A stretch of 38,535 nucleotides of DNA. Source: Porticoccaceae bacterium. Lineage in GTDB: Bacteria > Pseudomonadota > Gammaproteobacteria > Pseudomonadales > Porticoccaceae. The notes beneath the pieces were generated by a model that saw nothing but the letters and a program-made list of their open reading frames with translations, was not told the origin of the DNA and made no database searches. This document shows positions 1-6,868 of the stretch, piece by piece. The stretch spans positions 1 through 38,535 of the forward strand of contig JAQXBF010000030.1 of assembly GCA_029252555.1 (NCBI GenBank), in the 5' to 3' direction. Position 1 is the first letter of the stretch; each line of letters opens with the position of its first letter. A program made the translations under genes and the position numbers.

Positions 1-1
1 T

Positions 2-2200
2 GCCAATGACGCCATAGGTATGGTACAGACGGCAGACGGCGCTATTGCCGGCGTGACAGATATGTTGCAGAGGATGCGAGAGCTGTCTGTCCAGGCTGCC
101 AATGATACTAATACTGCCAGAGACCGGTCATCGCTAGATTTAGAGTATCAGGCGCTTAAAGCAGAAATAGATAGGGTCTTTTACAACACCCAGTGGAATG
201 GTGAAAACCTACTTGATGGCTCCCACTTTGGCAGCACTACATCACTGCAAGTGGGCGCTAATGCGTCACAGAAAATTGACGTATCACTGGGTAACTTTTC
301 AATTAATCGCCTTGGAGGGACTTCCGCACAAACGGAGTACATTTCTCATGCATCAGCTTCTCCTTCCCTGACACAGATAAGTGCACCAGTCTCAAGTGAG
401 ACTCCCAGTGCAACCGGGAGCTGGTCACAAAGAGGGTCGGATATAGACGGGGCCAATGCAGGAGACTATGGCGGATTCTCAGTGAGCTTAAGTGCCGACA
501 GAAATACTCTTGCAATGTCCGCTGTGCATCGCAGTACAGGAGGAATCCAAACCGGCCAGGTGCGTATGTTTGACTGGAATGGAACTGCATGGACGCAACG
601 TGGTGCAGACATCAATGGCGAGGCTGCAGGAGACAAAGCTGGCTGGTCAATCAATCTTAGTGATAATGGGAACACTGTTGCAATTGGCGCCAGATACAAC
701 GATGGCGGCGGATCTAATGCTGGCCAGGTACGCATTTACGACTGGAATGGTAGTGCATGGACACAGCGTGGCACGGACATAGATGGTGAATCGTCTGGCG
801 ATGAAATGGGACAATCGGTTGCTTTAAGCTCAGATACTAACACCCTCGTTGTGGGATCGCCCTTCAACGGTGGTAATGGCGGAAGGTCTGGTAACGTGCG
901 AGTTTATGACTGGAATGGCAGTGCTTGGATCCAGAGGGGTGCTGATATCGATGGAGAATCTTCAAATAACTACAATGGCCAATCTGTATCCATAAGTGCC
1001 GATGGGTCAATCATTGCCATGGGGGCCGTGAAAAACAATGGTAACGCAGGTCATGTGCGCATTTATTATTGGAGTGGAAGTAGCTGGATTCAGCGGGGTG
1101 GAGATATTGATGGCGAGGCTTCAGGTGACGAAATAGGTCAGTCCGTCGCACTTAGCGCAGACGGTAACTCCATTGTGATGGGTGCGCAATTCAATGATGG
1201 TGGCGGGTCAAATTCTGGCCATGCAAGGGTGTTTGACTGGAATGGCAGTGGATGGGTCCAGCGAGGAGGCGATATCGACGGAGAGCGCAGTGGAGACTAT
1301 AGTGGCATTTCTGTCTCCATCACCGATGATGGCAACAGTGTCGCCATTGGAGCACGCGGTAATGATGATGGTGGCAGCGGCGCAGGACAAGCGAGAGTTT
1401 ATAACTGGAATGGAAGTGCCTGGGTTCAGCGTGGCTCCGACATTGATGGTGAGTCCTCAGGTGACGGCTCAGCTCAGTCTTTGACTCTCAGCGGTGACGG
1501 TATCACGCTCGTGGTTGGAGCTCTCTATAACGACAACAATAATGGCAGTGATGCAGGCCATGTCAGAGCCTATGACTGGCCCACGACTTCCTCCTACGTG
1601 GCTGGTGTTAGCGAGCTAGATTTCAACAATCTTAGCCTGGTCATAGGCGACCGAATTACCATCAATGTAAATGGAGGCACACAGGTTCAAGGGATTATTG
1701 GAGCCGATGGTTTGGATGCATTACTGACGCAGATGGCCGCACAAATTGCCGTGCAAACTGCCCTTTACGGAGGCGCCTCTTCAAGCGCTGGTGTTATCAG
1801 TATTACTGGTCTAGCAGATGGTAACGCAGTGTCCGGCCTCTCTGTAACTCTTGAGAAGGACGCCAATGATTATGCTAACTCATTGTCACCCACAGCAATC
1901 ACCTCTGTTTTCTTAGCGACTGGATCTCTCGGTGTAATCGACATAGCTATCACGCAGATAAATACTCATCGGGGAACCTATGGTGCTGTTATGAATCGCC
2001 TTGAGTATGCTATTGACCATCTCACGACTATGTCGACTAATTCAAAGGCCTCTCTTAGCAGGATTCAGGATGCGGATTACGCCAAAGAAACCACAGAGCT
2101 AGCACGCACCCAAATTATTCAGCAAGCGGCGACGGCAATACTTGCCCAAGCCAATCAGCAAGCCAAAGTTGTGCTGGATATTCTTCACTGGGATAAGTAA
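2..2200 (+). CDS. fliC: Flagellin with seven-bladed beta-propeller insert (5' partial)
   Basis: Filament subunit of the flagellum, exported unfolded through the flagellar type III apparatus. The frame is open to the window edge, so the N-terminal start (about 60-70 residues by comparison with ordinary flagellins) is missing. The visible N-terminal part has the flagellin D0/D1 signature (MRELSVQAAND near nt 77-109; QWNGENLL). The C-terminus has the matching D1/D0 half (SLSRIQDADYAKET, then AILAQANQQAK). Between them, from nt 422 to about 1580, lie seven tandem units. Each begins W-x-Q-R-G-x-D-I-D-G-E, contains S-V-x-L-S-x-D-G-N, and ends V-R-x-Y-D-W-N-G-S-A. Unit starts are nt 422, 590, 758, 926, 1085, 1253 and 1421, so the units are 56 residues except one of 53. 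This is the FG-GAP/integrin-alpha-like blade type, and seven fits a closed propeller. The region from about 1600 to 1900 resembles a flagellin outer domain. Flagellin identity is firm; the propeller fold is inferred. Confidence 0.93.
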   Translation, partial: ANDAIGMVQTADGAIAGVTDMLQRMRELSVQAANDTNTARDRSSLDLEYQALKAEIDRVFYNTQWNGENLLDGSHFGSTTSLQVGANASQKIDVSLGNFSINRLGGTSAQTEYISHASASPSLTQISAPVSSETPSATGSWSQRGSDIDGANAGDYGGFSVSLSADRNTLAMSAVHRSTGGIQTGQVRMFDWNGTAWTQRGADINGEAAGDKAGWSINLSDNGNTVAIGARYNDGGGSNAGQVRIYDWNGSAWTQRGTDIDGESSGDEMGQSVALSSDTNTLVVGSPFNGGNGGRSGNVRVYDWNGSAWIQRGADIDGESSNNYNGQSVSISADGSIIAMGAVKNNGNAGHVRIYYWSGSSWIQRGGDIDGEASGDEIGQSVALSADGNSIVMGAQFNDGGGSNSGHARVFDWNGSGWVQRGGDIDGERSGDYSGISVSITDDGNSVAIGARGNDDGGSGAGQARVYNWNGSAWVQRGSDIDGESSGDGSAQSLTLSGDGITLVVGALYNDNNNGSDAGHVRAYDWPTTSSYVAGVSELDFNNLSLVIGDRITINVNGGTQVQGIIGADGLDALLTQMAAQIAVQTALYGGASSSAGVISITGLADGNAVSGLSVTLEKDANDYANSLSPTAITSVFLATGSLGVIDIAITQINTHRGTYGAVMNRLEYAIDHLTTMSTNSKASLSRIQDADYAKETTELARTQIIQQAATAILAQANQQAKVVLDILHWDK
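422..1579 (+). repeat. Seven tandem in-frame blade repeats (~168 bp each) inside flagellin
   Basis: Coding tandem repeats with a period of 168 bp (one unit 159 bp). Protein-level similarity is strong (QRGxDIDGE, GDxxG, VRxYDWNGSA). Codons differ between units, apart from a conserved GACTGGAATGG core, so this is an old duplication under protein-level selection and not a recent DNA expansion. The D-I-D-G-E-x-x-G-D segment resembles the calcium-binding loops of FG-GAP blades; calcium binding itself is inference. Confidence 0.9.
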
Positions 2201-2245
2201 GAACGCTAGGTATTTTGGCCTGTCAGAGGGTGATAAATAATGCGA

Positions 2246-2332
2246 TGGTGCCCGGGGCCGGACTTGAACCGGCACAGTGTTTCCACCGACGGATTTTAAG
2301 TCCGTTGCGTCTACCAATTTCGCCACCCGGGC
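2246..2332 (-). tRNA. tRNA-Leu (anticodon UAA)
   Basis: The minus-strand sequence folds as a class II tRNA of 87 nt including an encoded CCA (2246-2248). The acceptor stem is GCCCGGG/CCCGGGC, the D-arm holds TTGGTAGACGC, the anticodon loop CTTAAAA gives UAA, there is a long variable arm, and the T-arm holds GTTCAAGTC. It corresponds in position and type to E. coli leuZ, which follows cysT downstream of pgsA. Confidence 0.97.
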
Positions 2333-2450
2333 ATGTAACTCTTGTAACGTTCATACAATCGTCACACTTGTAAAAAAAGTGGGCTTTTTAGACCAGCTCG
2401 GTGCTGATCGGGCGGCAGTATACATGATGAATATCCCCAAAGGGAACGCC

Positions 2451-3470
2451 TCAACCCCCTGTATTGACACTTTTTCGCCACTGCATCGGAGTAGCGCCGT
2501 ACCAGCGCTTAAACGCGCGGGTAAATGCAGTGTTATCTGCGTAACCTAAATAGTCGGAGAGCTGAATTATCGACATATCAGAATTGCGTAATCGTTCACT
2601 GGCTATTTCCTGACGAACAGACTCAAGTAATTCAGAAAATGAGCTCCCCTCCTCCCTTAGCATACGCTGCATAGTACGGGGATGGACAGCGAGCCGCTCT
2701 GCTACTGTCTCGGTAGAGCAGCTTCCAACGGGCAGTAATTCCCTTATCAATTGGACAATCCGTGCACAGATATCCTGCGGGATGTTCTCTTCTAACTGGT
2801 TTATATGAGTGCGCAGAATCATGTTCAAGGCCGGATCTGTCTGGAGTATCGGCAGTTCAAGCCAAGTCTTTGGAAAAACTATCTCTGTGCGATCGTGACC
2901 AAAGAACACTGTTGTATCAAATATTTTCAGATAGGGTCTGAGGTTATCTGGAGGCCCATGGCAGAAATTCACTCTTGTTGGCTTCCAATCTTCACCGCAG
3001 AGCGCCTTCATAACAACCATACTTTGGGACATAGCCAGCTCATCAGATTGCTTACGCAGCCCAGTTTCAGAGGAACTGTAATAGCCCAAGGAGGCATGTT
3101 CACCGAAGACATGCAGCTTAGCAGTAGCGCCGCTGGAAACATGGAGTAACAGGTGATCAGTGAGTTCCATTAGCGCAGCACCAACGTTATTCGATTGCAG
3201 CATCAAATGGCTGATACTGCCTAACAGATTAATATTCTGCTGGGTGCCCAACCGAGCTGCAAAATGAGGACAATCGGTGGCAACTGCAGCAGCATGTAAT
3301 AGCCGTTCGACCCGTTCATAACAGACTACGTCGTCCGCCTCAAACTCGGTAAAAAACTCTGGTTTAAAACCGTTAGCGCGCAAAATTTTGTCAGGATTAC
3401 CCTGCAAAAGCCTTACCTGCTTTTCAAAGCCCGCTAAAACTGCGACCCGCACCGTACCCATCGCCTGCAC
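2451..3470 (-). CDS. AraC-family transcriptional regulator
   Basis: A DNA-binding regulator of about 336-339 residues. The N-terminal two thirds match the ligand-sensing domain type that precedes AraC helix-turn-helix domains in OruR/ArgR-like proteins (Arabinose_bd family). The C-terminal ~100 residues carry both helix-turn-helix motifs (VAERLAVHPRTMQRML and IIQLSDYLGYADNTAFTRAF) and the closing FKRWYGATPMQWR signature. The longest frame begins with GTG at 3470. An ATG at 3461 with GGGG about 8 nt upstream is at least as good a start. The gene sits between tRNA-Cys and tRNA-Leu, an interval that is empty in enterobacteria. Its target is unknown; the upstream half-sites (3507-3536) suggest autoregulation or control of the small rightward ORF at 3634. 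Confidence 0.9.
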   Translation of the reverse strand: MQAMGTVRVAVLAGFEKQVRLLQGNPDKILRANGFKPEFFTEFEADDVVCYERVERLLHAAAVATDCPHFAARLGTQQNINLLGSISHLMLQSNNVGAALMELTDHLLLHVSSGATAKLHVFGEHASLGYYSSSETGLRKQSDELAMSQSMVVMKALCGEDWKPTRVNFCHGPPDNLRPYLKIFDTTVFFGHDRTEIVFPKTWLELPILQTDPALNMILRTHINQLEENIPQDICARIVQLIRELLPVGSCSTETVAERLAVHPRTMQRMLREEGSSFSELLESVRQEIASERLRNSDMSIIQLSDYLGYADNTAFTRAFKRWYGATPMQWRKSVNTGG

Positions 3471-3506
3471 CCCGTTTATGCAATAACGAGCAAAATACTA
3501 AGCTAT

Positions 3507-3536
3507 TGTCGCGTAATGTCAAGATAATGTCGCATG
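3507..3536. promoter_or_regulatory. Candidate AraC-type operator (two direct half-sites)
   Basis: TGTCGCGT at 3507-3514 and TGTCGCAT at 3529-3536 are direct repeats whose starts are 22 bp apart, about two helical turns, the geometry AraC-family monomers use. The pair lies 37-66 bp upstream of the AraC-family gene and about 100 bp upstream of the small ORF at 3634. The repeat is visible; its function is inferred. Confidence 0.4.
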
Positions 3537-3633
3537 TTGCCGAGTAAGCTCGCCATCAAGCGCTATCATGTCTTGCCATTTCGAAGATTCACGTTGCAAC
3601 TGGCAATTGCCTCAGTCTAGCTGAAACACTGAT

Positions 3634-3807
3634 ATGAAAGATAAAATAGTAAATTTCACCTATATCACCAGCATTATCATGCTGTTGGCGCTCGTGCTTT
3701 CAGTACTCTTGGCTGTCGCATCTACTGGGCTTGCAGTTCCCCTCGAAAGCATCGCAGCTTTAGGGTTGTCCGAATTCGAAAAGTTGGCTGACATATTCTC
3801 TAGCTAA
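3634..3807 (+). CDS. Small single-pass membrane peptide (hypothetical)
   Basis: A 57-residue reading frame beginning MKDKIVNFTYITS and ending KLADIFSS. Residues about 10-30 form one strongly hydrophobic helix (IIMLLALVLSVLLAVA), with a positively charged N-terminus consistent with an inner-membrane anchor. No clear Shine-Dalgarno sequence precedes the ATG. A terminator-like hairpin lies 28 bp after the stop, which supports a real short transcript. It is divergent from the AraC-family gene and could be its target. I do not recognise the family. Confidence 0.4.
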   Translation: MKDKIVNFTYITSIIMLLALVLSVLLAVASTGLAVPLESIAALGLSEFEKLADIFSS

Positions 3808-3834
3808 CTCTCACAACAATTTGCTTGGAAGACC

Positions 3835-3864
3835 GGAGGCGTAATGTACCTTTAGCCTCCTTTT
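3835..3864 (+). terminator. Rho-independent terminator candidate
   Basis: GGAGGC (3835-3840) pairs with GCCTCC (3855-3860) across a 14-nt loop and is followed by TTTT. It lies just after the small ORF ending at 3807, on the same strand. Confidence 0.5.
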
Positions 3865-3869
3865 GTATG

Positions 3870-3909
3870 GATATCAAGCGCTCAGGTTCATCTCTCAGCG
3901 CTTGATATC
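3870..3909. repeat. Perfect 13-bp inverted repeat
   Basis: GATATCAAGCGCT (3870-3882) is exactly reverse-complemented at 3897-3909, with a 14-bp spacer. No T-tract follows on either strand, so it is not a classic terminator. It could be a protein-binding palindrome or a stable RNA hairpin. The surrounding 3808-4059 stretch holds no gene. Confidence 0.65.
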
Positions 3910-4059
3910 TGTCCATTCCAGCCTCACAGCAAAAATCCAAATAAAAGTAGGGCCAATCAGACCTATAAACTAAAGATTTTAGGCTCAGTTTATGTTCGGG
4001 CTATTAAGGAATTATGGTCAGATCAGAACGCATCTAGGTATAAAAATAGACATTTGAAA

Positions 4060-4133
4060 TGGAGGCGCCGGTCGGAATCGAACCGACGATGGCGGAGTTG
4101 CAGTCCACTGCATTACCACTTTGCTACGGCGCC
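4060..4133 (-). tRNA. tRNA-Cys (anticodon GCA)
   Basis: A minus-strand cloverleaf of 74 nt with encoded CCA (4060-4062). The acceptor stem is GGCGCCG/CGGCGCC, anticodon loop CTGCAAC gives GCA, and the T-arm holds GTTCGATTC. It lies downstream of pgsA as in E. coli (cysT). The tRNA-Gly that separates them in E. coli is absent from 4134-4225. Confidence 0.97.
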
Positions 4134-4225
4134 TATATAAAGACACTACATTTCAAATCTTCACAACCCCAGAGTCAGGGTTGCTTAGGAGGCCGCTATT
4201 CTAGGGGTTATCAGCAATAAATCAA

Positions 4226-4786
4226 CTACTTATCAGCTTCAGCGCTCAATTGAGGCCAAGCCAGCACCAAGTACTGAACCATTGACCACAGCGTCATGAT
4301 TGCAGCCGCATAAATGGCGACAAAGCCCAGTGTAGTGAGCAGCTCTTGCTCCGGCTTGGCCAGTAATAAAATCGCCACGGCCGCCATCTGCACCCAGGTT
4401 TTAATCTTGCCCATCAACGAAACTGCAACACTGCCACGGGAGCCCAACTCCGACATCCACTCTCGCAGAGCCGATATCACGATCTCTCGACCAATAATTA
4501 CAATAGTAGGCAGAGCAAACCAAGGTGTGGAATGCACCTCCAACAGCAATACAAGGGCCGCGACCACGATCAACTTGTCCGCAACCGGATCCAGGAAAGC
4601 ACCAAAGGGTGTCACCTGATCAAGCTTTCGCGCCAGATATCCGTCTACCCAGTCTGTCACGGCAGCTAGCCCAAAAATTGCGGCCGAGGCAAAGTGATGC
4701 CATTCCCAAGGCAGGTAATAGACAACAATAAAAACTGGGATCAAAGCGATACGCAGTAGCGTAAGGATATTGGGAAGATTCCACAT
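4226..4786 (-). CDS. pgsA: CDP-diacylglycerol-glycerol-3-phosphate 3-phosphatidyltransferase
   Basis: Makes phosphatidylglycerophosphate from CDP-diacylglycerol and glycerol 3-phosphate, the committed step to phosphatidylglycerol and cardiolipin, in the inner membrane. The 186 residues match the usual length. The CDP-alcohol phosphotransferase motif D-x2-D-G-x2-A-R-x8-G-x3-D-x3-D is intact (DWVDGYLAR, then GAFLDPVADK). Several hydrophobic segments flank it. The start MWNLPNILTLLRIALIP is typical of the family. It follows uvrC by 47 bp on the same strand, a gammaproteobacterial pairing. Confidence 0.97.
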   Translation of the reverse strand: MWNLPNILTLLRIALIPVFIVVYYLPWEWHHFASAAIFGLAAVTDWVDGYLARKLDQVTPFGAFLDPVADKLIVVAALVLLLEVHSTPWFALPTIVIIGREIVISALREWMSELGSRGSVAVSLMGKIKTWVQMAAVAILLLAKPEQELLTTLGFVAIYAAAIMTLWSMVQYLVLAWPQLSAEADK

Positions 4787-4833
4787 AGACGATTCTAATT
4801 TTCCATAATGACTGGCAGCGATAAGCCACCAAG

Positions 4834-6657
4834 TTACTCATTGTACAGTGCGCTGTAAATAGCTTCAGCCACCTTTTTGTTTATATTATCAACCTTCATT
4901 AAATCCGCAACACTGGCTCTCTTCACTTCGACAATACCACCGAAATGTTTCAGCAGGTCGCGGCGCCGAGTTGGCCCCACTCCCGGAATACCCTCCAGGG
5001 GAGAAGTGCGGCGCTTTTTATCCCGCCTGGCCTTATGTCCGGTAATAGCAAAGCGATGGGCTTCATCTCGGATCTGCTGGATTAAATGCAGCGCCGCCTG
5101 CTGAGGTCGGCCAATCACTTTATTGTCCTGATCTGCCAAGATTAAAGTTTCCAGGCCCGGCTTTCTGGTGGTGCCCTTGGCCACACCCAGAATCATCACG
5201 CCCACCACGCCAAGCTCGGCTAGTACATTTTTAGCAATGCCAATTTGCCCCTTGCCGCCATCAATCAGCAGAATATCCGGCAACTTGCCCTCGCCTTTCA
5301 TCAGACGGGTGTAGCGCCGACGAATGGCCTGCTCCATCGCCGCATAGTCATCGCCACTCGTTATGCCGTCGATATTAAAACGCCGATAATCGCTCTTCAG
5401 AGCGCCATTGGAATCAAATACCACACAGGAGGCAACCACGGCTTCACCGCTGCTATGGCTAATATCAAAACACTCTAACCGCTGAGGTGTCTGATCCAGC
5501 CCGACTGTGTCGCGCAATGACTCAAAGCGCTGCTCAATGGTTTTCTTTGAAGCCAGCTTGGCGGTTAAATTTTGTTCTGCCGTGCGCTGGGCCAGCTCAA
5601 CCCACTTGGCACGGAAACCACGCACCGAATCACGAATCTCAATATTGCGCCCTACCCGCTCTTTTAATGCCTCACTCAGTGCCTCGGCACCATCAATAGG
5701 TGAATTGACCAGTATTTCTTTTGGCAAATCTGGTCGCCCACCGCCATCTAAATAAAGATGAGGCAAAAATTCATCCAGCAGCTCGGCGGTCTGCTCAGCC
5801 AATGGCGCCTTAGGGTAATAACTACGGCTACCCAAAATACGCCCTTGGCGAATATAGAGCATATGCACACAGGCCTGCCCTGCCGTGACCGCACCAGCCA
5901 CCACATCAATAGTACCCTTGCCCTTTTCGATCATCTGCTGAGCCTGCACTGTGCGCAAAGCAGAAATCTGATCCCGATGCTCAGCGGCCTTTTCAAATTG
6001 CAGCTCATTGGCTGCAGATTCCATATCCACTTCTAGCTGCTTCAGAATTTTATCCGCTTTGCCATCCAAATAGAGTCTGGTTAAGTCCACATCAGCGCTG
6101 TATTCTTCGGGGCGGATAAACTCAACACAGGGTGCAGTGCAACGTTTAATTTGATACTGCAAACAGGGCCTAGAGCGATTTTTAAAAAACACATCCTCAC
6201 ACTGGCGCACCTTAAATGTCTTCTGTAGAAAACTCATGCTTTCACGCACCGCATGCACCGAAGGGAATGGACCAAAGTAGCTGCCTTTTGCTTTTTTCGG
6301 CCCACGGTGAAAGGCCAGACGCGGCCACTGGTCACGGTCTGACAAGAAGATATAGGGGTAACTCTTATCGTCGCGCATCAAAATATTGTAGGGTGGCCGA
6401 TACTGCTTAATAAGATTATGCTCGAGTATCAATGCTTCAGTTTCCGTTTCGGTAACAGTCACATCAATCTTCCCAATACGCTTTACTAGCGCCTTGGTTT
6501 TTGGAGTTAGCCCAGTTTTGCGGAAATAACTACTGACGCGCTTTTTAAGGTTCTTTGCCTTGCCCACATAGAGAATAGAGCCCTCCCCATCGAACATCTG
6601 ATAGATGCCAGGGCGACCGGTAAGGGATTTAAGAAACGATTGGTGATCAAAAGCCAT
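4834..6657 (-). CDS. uvrC: Excinuclease ABC subunit C
   Basis: Makes the two incisions around UvrB-bound DNA damage in nucleotide excision repair. At 607 residues it is full length. The N-terminal GIY-YIG nuclease is at about residues 16-95 (GIYQMF, ILYVGKAKNLKKRV). The UvrB-interacting UVR motif lies near 205-240 (ELQFEKAAEHRDQI). The RNase H-like nuclease follows (ECFDISHSSGE, DILLIDGGKGQ, RDEAHRFA), and a C-terminal helix-hairpin-helix (LEGIPGVGPTRRRDLLKHFG) ends the protein. The response-regulator gene uvrY/gacA that often precedes uvrC is not upstream here; 6658-6868 is non-coding. Confidence 0.98.
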   Translation of the reverse strand: MAFDHQSFLKSLTGRPGIYQMFDGEGSILYVGKAKNLKKRVSSYFRKTGLTPKTKALVKRIGKIDVTVTETETEALILEHNLIKQYRPPYNILMRDDKSYPYIFLSDRDQWPRLAFHRGPKKAKGSYFGPFPSVHAVRESMSFLQKTFKVRQCEDVFFKNRSRPCLQYQIKRCTAPCVEFIRPEEYSADVDLTRLYLDGKADKILKQLEVDMESAANELQFEKAAEHRDQISALRTVQAQQMIEKGKGTIDVVAGAVTAGQACVHMLYIRQGRILGSRSYYPKAPLAEQTAELLDEFLPHLYLDGGGRPDLPKEILVNSPIDGAEALSEALKERVGRNIEIRDSVRGFRAKWVELAQRTAEQNLTAKLASKKTIEQRFESLRDTVGLDQTPQRLECFDISHSSGEAVVASCVVFDSNGALKSDYRRFNIDGITSGDDYAAMEQAIRRRYTRLMKGEGKLPDILLIDGGKGQIGIAKNVLAELGVVGVMILGVAKGTTRKPGLETLILADQDNKVIGRPQQAALHLIQQIRDEAHRFAITGHKARRDKKRRTSPLEGIPGVGPTRRRDLLKHFGGIVEVKRASVADLMKVDNINKKVAEAIYSALYNE

Positions 6658-6868
6658 AGCGGGATTGTAGCGGGTTTTGCATAGTAATTAACACGGTCAG
6701 CAGCATATCAAAATAGAAAGTTGCCTCGGCGCAAAATACATAGTACTAATTACATAAATACACACTTAATTATATACATAATAGGTGATTACTATGCCTA
6801 CCCACTAGATACTTGCGGGGTTCAAACAGTTTCTAAAGGGTAGCGGTGTAGTTCAAGACAGCGCCCCT

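Noticed and set aside
303-1484. Several 60-100-residue frames on both strands inside the flagellin propeller region
   Set aside because: They are out-of-frame reflections of the 168-bp repeat and show the same periodic words; the flagellin frame alone makes a coherent protein.
4051-4159. Inverted 9-bp words (ATTTGAAAT and ATTTCAAAT) flanking tRNA-Cys as mobile-element ends
   Set aside because: They are short and AT-rich, with no integrase or target duplication; chance is sufficient.
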